Below are positions 32,868 to 42,043 of a stretch of DNA of 64,000 bases, piece by piece. Within the stretch, counting starts at the first letter, position 1. Each line of letters opens with the position of its first letter. Source of the stretch: Romboutsia ilealis (GTDB lineage: Bacteria; Bacillota; Clostridia; Peptostreptococcales; Peptostreptococcaceae); the NCBI RefSeq assembly GCF_900015215.1, contig NZ_LN555523.1, positions 1,616,381-1,680,380 of the forward strand, in the 5' to 3' direction. The notes beneath the pieces are model-generated. The model was not told the DNA's origin. It made no database searches and saw nothing but the letters and a program-made list of their open reading frames with translations. Position numbers and translations under genes: made by a program.

Positions 32868-33776
32868 TTACTTAAGTTGCTTAGCAACTTCTTCTGCAAA
32901 GTTTTCTTCTTTCTTTTCTATACCTTCTCCAACTTCGAATCTAACAACTCTTCCTAAAGTTATGTCAGCTCCTACTTTCTTAGCAGTTTCTGCAACTAAA
33001 GCTTTTATTGTTAAATCTCCGTTCTTAACGAATGGTTGCTCTAATAAGCAAACTTCTTTTAATTGCTTTTCAAGTCTACCTTTTATCATTTTTTCAACTA
33101 TATTAGCTGGCTTTCCTTCGTTTAAAGCTTGTTGAGTTAATATTTCAGTTTCATGAGCTATGTATTCTTGATCTACATCGTCTCTTGAAACGTACTTAGG
33201 ATTCATAGCAGCAACTTGCATAGCTATATCTCTTCCCATAGCTATAACTTCTGCATCTTTAGCAGTTGTTATCATTTCAACTAAAACACCTATTTTACCA
33301 CCACCGTGGATGTATCCAGCTACTTGACCTTCTGTAGCTATTTTAACAAATCTTCTTACGTCTAACTTTTCTCCTATTGTAGCTATTCTGTTGTTTAATA
33401 CTTCAGATAAAGCTATTCCTTCGTTATGAGTTTCAGCTAATAATCCAGCTACGTCTTCTTTATCAGTAGCTAAAGCCATTAAAGCAGCATCCTTAACGAA
33501 AGTTTTGAAATCTTCGTTTTTAGCAACGAAGTCAGTTTCAGAGTTAACTTCTACCATAGAAGCAACTGTGTTATCTTCATTTATTTCTATAGCAACTAAA
33601 CCTTCAGCAGCTATTCTATCAGCTTTCTTAGCAGCTTTAGATAATCCTTTTTCTCTTAATATATCTACAGCTCTTTCCATGTTTCCTTCAGCTTCTTGTA
33701 AAGCTTTCTTACAGTCCATCATTCCAGCGCCTGTAGATTCTCTTAATTCTTTAACCATTTGTGCAGTTATAGCCAT
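32868..33776 (-). CDS. tsf: Elongation factor Ts
   Basis: A 302-residue guanine-nucleotide exchange factor for EF-Tu. The N-terminal domain begins MAITAQMVKELRESTGAGMM, with the DCKKALQEA signature after it. The dimerisation/core domain includes NSETDFVAKN and VRRFVKI-type stretches. The longer open frame reaches 33830, but the start is taken at 33776 because GGAGGG precedes that ATG and homologues start there. It is in an operon after rpsB. Confidence 0.97.
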   Translation of the reverse strand: MAITAQMVKELRESTGAGMMDCKKALQEAEGNMERAVDILREKGLSKAAKKADRIAAEGLVAIEINEDNTVASMVEVNSETDFVAKNEDFKTFVKDAALMALATDKEDVAGLLAETHNEGIALSEVLNNRIATIGEKLDVRRFVKIATEGQVAGYIHGGGKIGVLVEMITTAKDAEVIAMGRDIAMQVAAMNPKYVSRDDVDQEYIAHETEILTQQALNEGKPANIVEKMIKGRLEKQLKEVCLLEQPFVKNGDLTIKALVAETAKKVGADITLGRVVRFEVGEGIEKKEENFAEEVAKQLK

Positions 33777-33806
33777 TTTGAGTACCCTCCATATGTATAT
33801 ATTATT

Positions 33807-33833
33807 AATGGTAAGGGAGACCCTTACCATTAA
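33807..33833 (-). other. Perfect hairpin in the rpsB-tsf intercistronic region
   Basis: TAATGGTAAGGG, AGA loop, CCCTTACCATTA: a 12-bp perfect stem between the rpsB stop and tsf start. There is no U-run on the minus strand, so it is probably an mRNA structure that adjusts tsf expression or stability. Confidence 0.6.
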
Positions 33834-33842
33834 ATTGTTTTA

Positions 33843-34559
33843 TTATTCTTGCTCAGCAGCTTCTACTTCTTCTTCAGCACCTTGTCTAGCTTCTATTATA
33901 GCGTTAGCCATAGCACCAGTTATTAACTTAACAGCTCTTATAGCGTCATCGTTTCCTGGTATAGCGTAGTCTAATTCTTCTGGATCACAGTTAGTATCAA
34001 CTATACCAAATACAGGTATACCTAATCTGTGTGCTTCTTGTATTGCTATGTTTTCTTTTCTTGGGTCTACTACGAACATAGCTCCTGGTAATTCAGGCAT
34101 ATCCTTCATACCGTTTAAGTATTTTTCAAGCTTTTCTTTTTCAGCTCTTAATTTTATAACTTCTTTCTTAGGAAGAACTTCAAATACACCTTCGTTTTCC
34201 ATTCTTTCTAATTCTCTTAATTTGTTTATTCTTGTTTGTATAGTTTTGTGGTTTGTTAACATTCCACCTAACCATCTTTCGTTAACGTAGAACATTCCAC
34301 ATCTTTCAGCTTCTTCTTTTATAGCTTCTTGAGCTTGTTTCTTAGTTCCTACGAATAAAACTGGCTTTCCAGTTTCAGCTACTTCTTTCATAGCTTTGTA
34401 AGCTTCTTCAGCTTTCTTAACTGTTTTTTGTAAGTCTATTATATATATTCCGTTTCTTTCTGTGAATATATATTGAGCCATCTTAGGGTTCCATCTTCTT
34501 GTTTGGTGTCCGAAGTGTACACCAGCTTCTAGTAATTGTTTCATTGATATTACTGACAT
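33843..34559 (-). CDS. rpsB: 30S ribosomal protein S2
   Basis: A 238-residue S2 protein of normal length: [56 protein letters not shown] and the C-terminal [20 protein letters not shown]-type stretch (about 186-206), ending in an acidic Glu-rich tail. The AGGAGGA site lies just before the ATG. It heads the rpsB-tsf operon behind a long structured leader. Confidence 0.97.
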   Translation of the reverse strand: MSVISMKQLLEAGVHFGHQTRRWNPKMAQYIFTERNGIYIIDLQKTVKKAEEAYKAMKEVAETGKPVLFVGTKKQAQEAIKEEAERCGMFYVNERWLGGMLTNHKTIQTRINKLRELERMENEGVFEVLPKKEVIKLRAEKEKLEKYLNGMKDMPELPGAMFVVDPRKENIAIQEAHRLGIPVFGIVDTNCDPEELDYAIPGNDDAIRAVKLITGAMANAIIEARQGAEEEVEAAEQE

Positions 34560-34690
34560 TTTAGTCCTCCTTGGTTTTTATCCTCCGACATGGTCATCTC
34601 TCTGAAAAACCTCTTTCGTAGGCACCTTTCAAAGATCACATTGTCGTGCGTGATTATTTTGTTGTTATTTTCACCTTAGATAGTATATCA
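34560..34690 (-). promoter_or_regulatory. Structured rpsB leader (autoregulation candidate)
   Basis: The minus-strand leader carries small stems, such as ATCAC / GTGAT and GGTTTTT / AAAAACC. The second pairing contacts a segment just before the AGGAGGA ribosome binding site. S2 leaders often bind S2 to limit their own translation. Whether this one does is an inference, and I did not recognise a named family. Confidence 0.45.
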
Positions 34691-34772
34691 TAAGGATTTT
34701 AAAATTACAATATATTTTATATCTTTTATTTTTATGCTTTTTTATCTAAATTATATACTTTTTTCTCGGACT

Positions 34773-35960
34773 TTAATCAGTAAATATCATTTTTATTTTA
34801 GTTATAAGTGATATATTATCTACATCATTAGCACTTATTATATCCACACTACCTATAACCTGTCCATCTTCTGTGAAATATTTTATCACACCTATTGTAT
34901 CACCTTTTTTAACTGGATAAGTTAATTCTTTTAATGTTATTTGAGATTTTAAATTTTCAGTATTTTTTAATGTTGCATAAAGTTCATCTTCACTTTTTAA
35001 TGTTACTTCTAATTCTTCTAATCCTTTTATATATTTTTTACCTATTAGCTGATCCTTTTTTATAACTTTTTTAGTAGTAAAGTTTTCTTTACCATATCTT
35101 AATATAGATAAGGATGCAGAAGTTCTTTTTTCTTTGTGATTAGCCCCAAGTACAACACCTATCATTCTGTGTTTTATTTCATTATCTTTATCTTTATCTA
35201 CTACCATAGAAAAGGCTAAACAATAACCTGCATTTCCAGTATATCCAGTTTTTATACCATCAACAGCAGGAATAATACCAAGTAGTGCGTTTGTATTATT
35301 CTTTTGAAATCCTCTTTCTGGGTATGAATATGTTTGCATATCAGTTATTGCTATTACTTCTTTTTCATAATTATCAAACATGTACTTTCCAAGTTTTGCT
35401 ATATCTCGTGCTGTTGATATATTTTCCTTTGGAAGAGCTTTAGGATTTTGAAGGTCATATATTGGAAGACCATTTGGGTTTACAAATGTTGTATTAGTCA
35501 TCCCTAACTCTTTAGCTTTATCATTCATTCTTTGAACAAATGTATTTACATCTTTGCTAATATGCTTTGCTATTGCTATTGATGCATCATTTCCTGATAC
35601 TATCATAAGACCTTTCATAAGTTCATAAAGAGGTACTTTTTCGCCTACTTTTAAATGGTAACTAGATCCTTTTACCTTTGCCATATCTTTATCTATGGTT
35701 ATGATGTCATTTTTATTTACTTCTTTATTTTCTATTGCTTCTAAAGCTATTAAAAATGTCATCATTTTACTAAGACTAGCAAGTGGTCTTTTTGCATCTG
35801 GATCCTTTTCAAACATTACTCTATTTGTTGTTTGATCTATAAGTATTGATGATTTAGAGTATCTGTCTACTTTATTGTTATCATCACAATATATTAAAGT
35901 AGGTAGTGATAATATTAATGTAAAGGTTAATATTAGTAATTGCTTTAGTCTTTTTCTCAA
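34773..35960 (-). CDS. D-alanyl-D-alanine carboxypeptidase (DacA/DacF class)
   Basis: A 395-residue serine D,D-carboxypeptidase that trims peptidoglycan pentapeptides. A signal peptide (about 1-24) precedes the penicillin-binding domain. Catalytic SLSK is at 62-65, SGN at 122-124 and KTG at 237-239, all in order. A C-terminal beta domain follows. The start is taken as TTG at 35960, six bases after AAGGTG, since the GTG at 35969 overlaps that ribosome binding site. The gene stands alone. Confidence 0.93.
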   Translation of the reverse strand: MRKRLKQLLILTFTLILSLPTLIYCDDNNKVDRYSKSSILIDQTTNRVMFEKDPDAKRPLASLSKMMTFLIALEAIENKEVNKNDIITIDKDMAKVKGSSYHLKVGEKVPLYELMKGLMIVSGNDASIAIAKHISKDVNTFVQRMNDKAKELGMTNTTFVNPNGLPIYDLQNPKALPKENISTARDIAKLGKYMFDNYEKEVIAITDMQTYSYPERGFQKNNTNALLGIIPAVDGIKTGYTGNAGYCLAFSMVVDKDKDNEIKHRMIGVVLGANHKEKRTSASLSILRYGKENFTTKKVIKKDQLIGKKYIKGLEELEVTLKSEDELYATLKNTENLKSQITLKELTYPVKKGDTIGVIKYFTEDGQVIGSVDIISANDVDNISLITKIKMIFTD

Positions 35961-36041
35961 AATGATCACCTTCTTGGATTAATAAGTATATCTTAATTTT
36001 TTCCTTTTTATATAAATAATATATCAGTAATTATTTGCTAA

Positions 36042-37100
36042 CTATCTTATCATCCTTTTAATTATTACAGATGTCCATGCTGCACCTATTGTTATTCCAA
36101 AAAAAACTTCAAGGCTCACTAATATTTTACCAATTGTTGTCGTTACTATCATATCTCCATAACCTACCGTAGTAAATGTAACCATACTAAAGTACCAAAG
36201 GTCTATATATGTATTTAATATTTCAACTAATGAATATTGCTTTAATGTTTTTATACTTATTCCTATTAATTCATTGTTTAATGTTTTAATTCCAATAAAC
36301 ATATATAAAAGTGCAAATATACTTATTGTCAAAATACTTACTTTTAATATATTCCAAGGTCTTTCACCATAACCTACTGTGTATTTTGATAATGCATCAA
36401 AAAATTTAGATGATAAATAATCTCTGTAAGTTGGGTAATCTTCAACTTTTATAGTCTTAGATCCATAGGCTCTTTCTTTATAATAATAATATCCTATTCT
36501 TTCATGGTCTCCTATTTTATTAGCTTGATTTCTAGCTATTCTATAATTTATTTTACCGTTTATATAATGTTCTCTTTCATAGTCTACATCTAATAATATA
36601 AACTTTGTATACTCATCAAATTTTATCCCATCCAATCTTGGAAGATTATGCACTGAGTTTATAACTAAATTTTGCCCAGTAAATTCTACTCCCATAAATA
36701 TTTTTTTATTAGAATGTTTTGGATTAAATATTACATTATTAAATATCACTGAGTATCTAAACTTACTATTTATAAATGTAGTAAAATCTAAAAAATTAGT
36801 TTGATTAAATATTACTTTACCTTTAAATGTGTAATTATTAAATAAAGCTTCTTTTATAAATATGGTTTCAGTAAAATTAAGTTCTTCATAACTATAATCT
36901 ATAACGTCTTTTATATTAAAATTTTCTTCAAATACAAATCCGCTAAAATCATTTATTTTTTCTTCTTTTATTAACTTTATAACTGCTTTACTCTCTTCTA
37001 TGGTTTTATGTTTTTTATGAAATATGCAATAGCCAGTTTCATCTGCATCATAGTTGCATATACATTTGTTATTTATATTTGATGACCATTTACACTTCAT
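36042..37100 (-). CDS. Pentapeptide-repeat protein fused to a two-helix potassium channel
   Basis: A 352-residue fusion. An N-terminal Cys-containing start (CKWSSNINNKCICNYD, then CIFHKKH) may bind metal. Pentapeptide-like A(D/N)LxF repeats follow (about 70-170, e.g. NFTETIF, LFNNYTF, VIFNQTNF). A transition region carries KYTVGYGERPW at 239-249. The channel has TM1 (about 249-271), the perfect filter TTVGYGD (310-316) and TM2 (about 322-345). Such proteins occur in clostridia, but the gating role of the repeat domain is unknown. The GGAGGAAAAT before 37100 sets the start. Confidence 0.88.
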   Translation of the reverse strand: MKCKWSSNINNKCICNYDADETGYCIFHKKHKTIEESKAVIKLIKEEKINDFSGFVFEENFNIKDVIDYSYEELNFTETIFIKEALFNNYTFKGKVIFNQTNFLDFTTFINSKFRYSVIFNNVIFNPKHSNKKIFMGVEFTGQNLVINSVHNLPRLDGIKFDEYTKFILLDVDYEREHYINGKINYRIARNQANKIGDHERIGYYYYKERAYGSKTIKVEDYPTYRDYLSSKFFDALSKYTVGYGERPWNILKVSILTISIFALLYMFIGIKTLNNELIGISIKTLKQYSLVEILNTYIDLWYFSMVTFTTVGYGDMIVTTTIGKILVSLEVFFGITIGAAWTSVIIKRMIR

Positions 37101-37211
37101 ATTTTCCTCCAAATTAGTATGTATATATTTTAGTATTTTCACTTTTATTTTTTAAATGTAAGTAAAGATATTTTTTTATAGCAAAAACGTTAATTTAGAT
37201 TTTTTAACGTT

Positions 37212-37243
37212 AGCCGCTCGAGTATAGTTTCACTCCAAACTAA
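37212..37243 (-). repeat. Possible 3' remnant of the two-copy structured element
   Basis: On the minus strand this reads AGTTTGGAG, TGAAACT and TATACTCGAGCGGC. The order TTGGAG - arm - CTCGAGCGGC resembles the right half of copies 1 and 2 (TTGGAGGGA ... ATCGAGCGGC). It lies directly beside repeat copy h. Short, so the match may be fortuitous. Confidence 0.35.
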
Positions 37244-37247
37244 AAAG

Positions 37248-37302
37248 TCATCGCCAACGATATATCCTTGTTTGCACTGCGGATACATCCGTTGCTTAAA
37301 AA
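37248..37302 (+). repeat. Dispersed structured repeat, copy h
   Basis: TCATCGCCAACG, arms ATATATCC / GGATACAT around TTGTTTGCACTGC, then CCGTTGCTTAAAA. The TTCGCTTCGC-type left end is missing and replaced by the possible remnant of another element. Confidence 0.85.
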
Positions 37303-37464
37303 TATCGTTATAGTTTATGTCCTCATCTTTACTATATAATGAATTTGTCTAAATACTGGATATAATATATATGTAGAAATGATTAGAATAATTTATAATA
37401 GTGTGGTATTATAAATTAGTTATATAATTGTATTTAAAATATTTTAAATGAAAGGTAATAACTT
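37303..37464. other. Leader of the DEAD-box helicase gene
   Basis: An A/T-rich stretch of about 160 bp with no ORF. AGTGTGGTATTATAAATTAG at about 37400 offers -10-like TATTATAA, and GAAAGGT lies before the ATG. Confidence 0.3.
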
Positions 37465-38574
37465 ATGAATTTTAAAGATTTAGGAATTAGTGAGAGCATT
37501 GTAAATGTTTTATCAAAAAACGGTATATCAACACCAACTCCTATACAAAAAGAAAGTATAAACATTGTAAAAAATGGTTGTGATATTATAGCTCAAGCAC
37601 AAACGGGTACTGGTAAGACTTTAGCATTTTTACTTCCTCTATTTGAAAATATATCTATAGATAATAACAATATACAAGGACTTATTTTAACTCCTACAAG
37701 GGAACTTGCTATTCAAATTACTGAAGAAGCTATGAAGTTAAAAGAAGGTAAAGATATAAATATATTAGCAGCATATGGTGGAAAGGATATAGGAGCTCAG
37801 TTAAATAAACTAAAAAGAAATATTCATTTAGTTATAGCTACTCCAGGTAGACTTATAGACCATATAATGAGAGGTACTATTAATCTAAAAAACTTAAAGA
37901 CTGTTGTATTTGATGAAGCAGATGAGATGCTTTTTATGGGCTTTAAAAACGATATAGAAACTATAATGAAAGATGTTCCTAAAAAGTCTCAAGTTTTATG
38001 CTTCTCAGCTACTATGGACTCAGCTGTTAAAAAACTTGCTTATAGATATATGAATGACCCTAGTGTTATATCTATAAAGTCTAAGGAAGTTACTTTAGAT
38101 AATATTATTCAAGAGGTTGTTGAAACTACTGATAGAAATAAACAAGATGCACTTTGCAAATGTCTTGATAAAGATAATCCATTTTTATCTATAATATTCT
38201 GTAGAACTAAAGTTAGAGTTGACAAGCTTGAACAAGATTTAGCAAGACGTGGTTATAACTGTGCTAAAATTCACAGTGATGTAAAACAATCTAAACGTGA
38301 ACGTATAATGAAATCTTTCAGAAATGCAGATATACAATATTTAATAGCAACTGATGTTGCTGCTCGCGGTATAGATGTTACAGGAGTTACTCATATATAC
38401 AATTATGACATACCTGAAACTGTAGAATCTTATATCCACCGTATAGGTAGATGTGGTAGAGCTGGTGAAAAAGGATATACTTGCCTTTTCATAGATCCTA
38501 AAAATAAATCTATGCTAGAAGAAATCGAAAATACTATTAAATTTAACATACCAAAAAGACAACTTATTGACTAA
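37465..38574 (+). CDS. DEAD-box RNA helicase (short, core only)
   Basis: A 369-residue ATP-dependent RNA helicase with only the two RecA-like lobes. Motif Q is GISTPTPIQ, motif I AQTGTGKT (45-52), motif II DEAD (150-153), motif III SAT (181-183) and motif VI HRIGRCGR near 327. The C-terminus ends soon after motif VI, so the positively charged RNA-binding tail of CshA/DeaD is absent. It probably helps cold or ribosome-related RNA remodelling. It has its own promoter, head-to-head with the channel gene. Confidence 0.93.
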   Translation: MNFKDLGISESIVNVLSKNGISTPTPIQKESINIVKNGCDIIAQAQTGTGKTLAFLLPLFENISIDNNNIQGLILTPTRELAIQITEEAMKLKEGKDINILAAYGGKDIGAQLNKLKRNIHLVIATPGRLIDHIMRGTINLKNLKTVVFDEADEMLFMGFKNDIETIMKDVPKKSQVLCFSATMDSAVKKLAYRYMNDPSVISIKSKEVTLDNIIQEVVETTDRNKQDALCKCLDKDNPFLSIIFCRTKVRVDKLEQDLARRGYNCAKIHSDVKQSKRERIMKSFRNADIQYLIATDVAARGIDVTGVTHIYNYDIPETVESYIHRIGRCGRAGEKGYTCLFIDPKNKSMLEEIENTIKFNIPKRQLID

Positions 38575-38658
38575 GTTAGTATATAATATAAGTATCATCT
38601 AAGTTGTATGTAAATTTAAAATACTTATTACCAACATAAAGGGGGAATACTTTCTTAA

Positions 38659-38838
38659 ATGGACAGGATATATGATATTTTATTATTAATTGCTACATTT
38701 ATATGTGTAATAACTTTTAACAGATTTTCATCTACTAATGAAACAGTATTTATAATATTATCTGTTTTAGGTATTATACTTAGCATTTCGATGCTATTAT
38801 TCAATAATAAAAAATATCTAAGTAAATCTAAAAAATAG
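38659..38838 (+). CDS. Small two-helix membrane protein
   Basis: A 59-residue protein with two hydrophobic segments (about 5-20 and 28-48) and a Lys-rich end. AAAGGGGGAAT lies about a dozen bases before the ATG. It follows the helicase gene on the same strand and precedes the terminator, so it could be the end of that transcript. Function unknown. It is shorter than 60 residues, so support is mainly codon use and the site. Confidence 0.55.
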   Translation: MDRIYDILLLIATFICVITFNRFSSTNETVFIILSVLGIILSISMLLFNNKKYLSKSKK

Positions 38839-38845
38839 AAAACAT

Positions 38846-38884
38846 AAAGGAGCTATCTTCTAACTTAGATTAGCTCCTTTTTAT
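38846..38884 (+). terminator. Terminator after the helicase / small-protein transcript
   Basis: AAAGGAGCTA (38846-38855) pairs with TAGCTCCTTT (38871-38880), followed by TTTTATAT. Stable and well placed for the plus-strand transcript. Confidence 0.8.
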
Positions 38885-39005
38885 ATAATATTATATTTTT
38901 ATATTGATAATTAAAATCTAATGATTATTTTAATAAAGGTATGTATCTAAAGTAATATCAAAGATATATCTTTGTTGAAATAATTAATGTAAATTTTTTA
39001 TTTAA

Positions 39006-39590
39006 TTATCCTAGTATTTGAATTTCTATAGTTCTTCTTCCCCAATTGTAACATTCTTTTTTACTATTCATAAATATATCTATCTTATTTCCTTTTATAG
39101 CTCCACCAGTATTATTTGCTATAAAAGTTCTTCCAAATGCAGGTATGTATACTTTAGTTCCATATGGTATAACTTTAGGATCAACAGCTATAGTTCCCCA
39201 TACCGGCTTTTGACCTGTTGAAGTTGTTGAATATCCAGTATATGCAGTTGATACTACATTCATTGTACGAACCACGTTGTTATTATTTGAGTTACTTTGT
39301 GAAGTATTACTTGAGCTACTATTTCCGCTCACTTTTATATATTTCTTACTTGCCCATCCTTCTTTTCCGTTTAATTTTACTTTATACCAGCCATTACTTT
39401 CACCTAATATTGTTACACTTTTATTTTTATATAAACTCCCCATTGTACTATATTTAGTCGATGGACCTTTTCTTACGTTTAGTTTTGATGCTGTAACAAT
39501 CCCTGTGCTATCAGCAAATATGTTAGTTACTCCTATTGAAAATATTACGGTCAATACTAACAAAAATTTAAGTATAGTTTTCTTTATCAT
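39006..39590 (-). CDS. Secreted SH3-3D domain protein
   Basis: A 194-residue exported protein: a signal peptide (about 1-26), an SH3b domain (about 32-90, with KLNVRKGPSTKYS and GWASKKYIKV), a Ser/Asn linker and a C-terminal 3D domain (about 130-190, GTIAVDPKVIPYGTKVYIP, then IFMNSKKECYNWG). 3D proteins are lytic-transglycosylase-like. The usual DTGG motif reads NTGG here, so one of the three aspartates of the fold is missing. It may bind or trim wall glycan in late growth or germination. Its activity is uncertain. Confidence 0.88.
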   Translation of the reverse strand: MIKKTILKFLLVLTVIFSIGVTNIFADSTGIVTASKLNVRKGPSTKYSTMGSLYKNKSVTILGESNGWYKVKLNGKEGWASKKYIKVSGNSSSSNTSQSNSNNNNVVRTMNVVSTAYTGYSTTSTGQKPVWGTIAVDPKVIPYGTKVYIPAFGRTFIANNTGGAIKGNKIDIFMNSKKECYNWGRRTIEIQILG

Positions 39591-39821
39591 AAAAACTCCT
39601 CCTTTAAAATTTTTATAGTAATTAATTTTCTATATTTGTTACTATTTTGTAATCTTTATATTCTAAATAGTAGTCGATTACAGTTTACTTGTAAAGTGTT
39701 TCCATTAAATTTATTACAAATCAGTTACAATAGGACGAGTTTAAATTAAAATTAAACCTTAATAATTATTCAAATTCTAATATTTAGAACTATTTTTTAA
39801 TTTTTTAAATTTATACAAGCA
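39591..39821. other. Gene-free A/T-rich stretch upstream of the 3D protein gene
   Basis: A stretch of 231 bp with no ORF of note; it should hold the promoter for the SH3-3D gene. The 3' part merges into repeat copy i. Confidence 0.3.
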
Positions 39822-39918
39822 TAAAATTCGCTTCGCTTTAGCGGCGTATCGGCGAACCACTTCATATCACCAACGATATATCCTTGCTACCGCTGCAGAT
39901 ATATCCGTTACTTAAAAT
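39822..39918 (+). repeat. Dispersed structured repeat, copy i (long form)
   Basis: AAAATTCGCTTCGCTTTAG, GTATCGGCGAACCACTTCAT, then core CAACG, arms ATATATC / GATATAT (perfect) around CTTGCTACCGCTGCA, then CCGTTACTTAAAA. Confidence 0.88.
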
Positions 39919-40033
39919 TTCACTTTCTACGTTTATAGAATACCTAAAACACCTACCATTCATAGTTTGTCTACATATTTTTTATAACATAATATCCTGA
40001 TATCAGTACTTTTAATTGGCGTTTAAACTATTT

Positions 40034-40106
40034 AGCGAAGATGATGATATATAAGTCGAACCGACATTTGAGCATGGAGGGAGACTTATATATAATCATC
40101 GAGCGG
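40034..40106 (+). ncRNA. Two-copy structured element, copy 2
   Basis: The same layout as the element at 31989: flank AGCGAAGAT, 18-base arm starting GATGATGATATATAA (40040-40057), loop GAACCGACATT, two variable bases, AGC, one variable base and TGGAGGGA, then the complementary arm GACTTATATATAATCATC (40083-40100) with 17 of 18 pairs, and GAGCGG. Compared with copy 1, several stem pairs are exchanged while pairing is kept. No gene is within it, and strand is arbitrary. Confidence 0.6.
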
Positions 40107-40133
40107 ACTATCCATAAAAATTTCTCCGAACTC

Positions 40134-40163
40134 AAAAAAGTGCCTCATATAAATGAGACACTT
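40134..40163 (-). terminator. Terminator of the ribose operon
   Basis: AAGTGCCTCAT (40139-40149) pairs with ATGAGACACTT (40153-40163) with one mismatch. A U-run follows on the minus strand. Confidence 0.8.
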
Positions 40164-40168
40164 ATAAA

Positions 40169-41062
40169 TTACTTAGTTATTAATTTTAATTCAACCGGTA
40201 TATAATCAGCTATCTTTTCTCCACTTAATACCTTATGAACTGCATTAACTGCAGTTTCACCTATTAGTAATGGTTGTTGTGCAACCGTCGCTGCCATTTT
40301 GCCTTGTTTAACCGCTTCTACTGCATCATCTGTTGCATCAAATCCAACTATCAATACATCTTTCATATTTGCTGCTTCTAATGCTTTTTGTGCACCTAGT
40401 GCCATTTCGTCATTTTGTGCAAATACTGCATCTATATCTCCTTTTGATTGAATTATATTTTCCATTACTGTAAGACCTTTAGTTCTATCAAAGTCTGCAC
40501 TTTGCTTAGCTACTAAATTAAATCCGCTTTCTTTTATCCCCTCATCAAATCCTTGTCCTCTATCTCTAGTAGCTGAAGATCCTGCTGTCCCTTCTAGTTC
40601 TACTATGTTTCCTTCACTATTTAACTTTTCTATTAAAAACTTAGCAGCCATATCCCCACCTGCTACGTTATCAGAGGCTATATGAGATACTACTTCTCCA
40701 CCATTTGCAACTCTATCTACAGTTATAACTGGTAAATCAGAGTTATTAGCTATCATTACGGATGCTATAGCTGAGTCTGAATCAACTGGATTTAAAAGTA
40801 CTACATCAACATCTTTAACTGTTAAGTCTTCCATATTTGATACTTCTTTTGCAGGGTCATTTTGAGAATCTAAAACTACAACTTCGTATCCTAATTCCTT
40901 AGACCTTTTTTCTATTCCTGCCTTTAAATCTACAAAGAATGGATTATTTAATGTAGATACTATTAATCCTATTTTTTGTATACCATCATCTTTGCTACTA
41001 CATCCAACCAATAAGCTTGCAGATAATATTGTTGTCATTATTATAGAAAGAAATTTCTTCAT
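40169..41062 (-). CDS. rbsB: D-ribose-binding lipoprotein
   Basis: A 297-residue periplasmic-type binding protein of family 1, anchored by a lipobox (LLVGC, Cys21). The fold shows KIGLIVSTLNNPFFVDLKAG, VVLDSQNDPAKEVSNMED, LNPVDSDSAIASV, ELEGTAGSSATRDRGQGF and FAQNDEMALGA, all typical for ribose. It captures ribose outside the membrane for the RbsAC transporter and is last in rbsKDACB. Confidence 0.95.
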   Translation of the reverse strand: MKKFLSIIMTTILSASLLVGCSSKDDGIQKIGLIVSTLNNPFFVDLKAGIEKRSKELGYEVVVLDSQNDPAKEVSNMEDLTVKDVDVVLLNPVDSDSAIASVMIANNSDLPVITVDRVANGGEVVSHIASDNVAGGDMAAKFLIEKLNSEGNIVELEGTAGSSATRDRGQGFDEGIKESGFNLVAKQSADFDRTKGLTVMENIIQSKGDIDAVFAQNDEMALGAQKALEAANMKDVLIVGFDATDDAVEAVKQGKMAATVAQQPLLIGETAVNAVHKVLSGEKIADYIPVELKLITK

Positions 41063-41073
41063 AATATTTCCTC

Positions 41074-42042
41074 CTACTTGTTTTTTCTATCTAAAAGTAC
41101 AGCTATTAATATAACTACACCTTTTATCATCATTTGATAATAAGATGATACATCTAATAAGTTAAGTGCATTACTTAATACACCCATTATTAAAGCACCA
41201 ACTATTGTATTACTTATTTTACCTTTACCACCAGTTAAACTAGTTCCTCCAAGTACAACTGCTGCTATTGCATCTAGTTCATAACTTTCACCAGCTGTTG
41301 GTTGTGCTGAGTATAATCTTGAAGTTATTATTATACCTGCAACTGCTGCTAATATACCACTTACTGTATATACTGCTATTTTTATTTTATCAGTATTAAG
41401 TCCTGATAATTTTGCTGCATCTTCATTTGATCCTAATGCATAAGTATGTCTACCCATTGTAGTGTTGTTAAGTACATAACCACAAACTAAAAATACTACT
41501 ATCATAATTATTGCTGGTGTTGGTATTCCAAGTATTGTTCCTCCACCTATTTTTCCAAATGCTACTGCTAAATCTCCACTTCCAAGTGTTATAGGCTTAC
41601 CATCTGTAAATACTAAAGTTAAACCTCTAAGTATTGTCATTGTTGCAAGTGTAGCTATAAATGGTTGAAGTTTACCTTTAGATATAACAAACCCATTTAA
41701 AAATCCTACAATTGCCCCTATAACTAAAGCTATTATTACTGCTATTATAATATTAGTTCCTGACACTAACATACTTGCACAAACTGCTCCACTTATAGCA
41801 AGTATTGAACCTACTGATAAATCTATTCCACCTGTTAATATTACAAATGTCATCCCAGCTGCTATTATAGCATTTACTGATGTTTGTCTTAAAACGTTAA
41901 ATATATTTTTAGTAGTTAAAAATGATGGACTTAATATCGATACAACTACTATTAATAAAGCTAATGCTATTAAGCTTCTGTATTTATCTAAAATTTCTTT
42001 TTTATCTATTTGTTTCTTTTGTTTCATAGCTTGTGATGTCAT
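41074..42042 (-). CDS. rbsC: Ribose ABC transporter permease
   Basis: A 322-residue membrane protein of the ribose/sugar permease family with about ten helices. Typical segments: FVILTGGIDLSVGSILA in the first third, a VISKGKLQPFIATLATMTIL stretch and NLLDVSSYYQMMIKGVVILI near the end. Its ATG is 1 bp after the rbsA stop and is preceded by AAGGAGG, so translation is coupled. Confidence 0.95.
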   Translation of the reverse strand: MTSQAMKQKKQIDKKEILDKYRSLIALALLIVVVSILSPSFLTTKNIFNVLRQTSVNAIIAAGMTFVILTGGIDLSVGSILAISGAVCASMLVSGTNIIIAVIIALVIGAIVGFLNGFVISKGKLQPFIATLATMTILRGLTLVFTDGKPITLGSGDLAVAFGKIGGGTILGIPTPAIIMIVVFLVCGYVLNNTTMGRHTYALGSNEDAAKLSGLNTDKIKIAVYTVSGILAAVAGIIITSRLYSAQPTAGESYELDAIAAVVLGGTSLTGGKGKISNTIVGALIMGVLSNALNLLDVSSYYQMMIKGVVILIAVLLDRKNK

Positions 42043-42043
42043 G

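Noticed and set aside
33777-33830. N-terminal extension of EF-Ts
   Set aside because: The extra 18 codons read V-R-V-S-L-T-I and lack a ribosome binding site. GGAGGG directs initiation at 33776.
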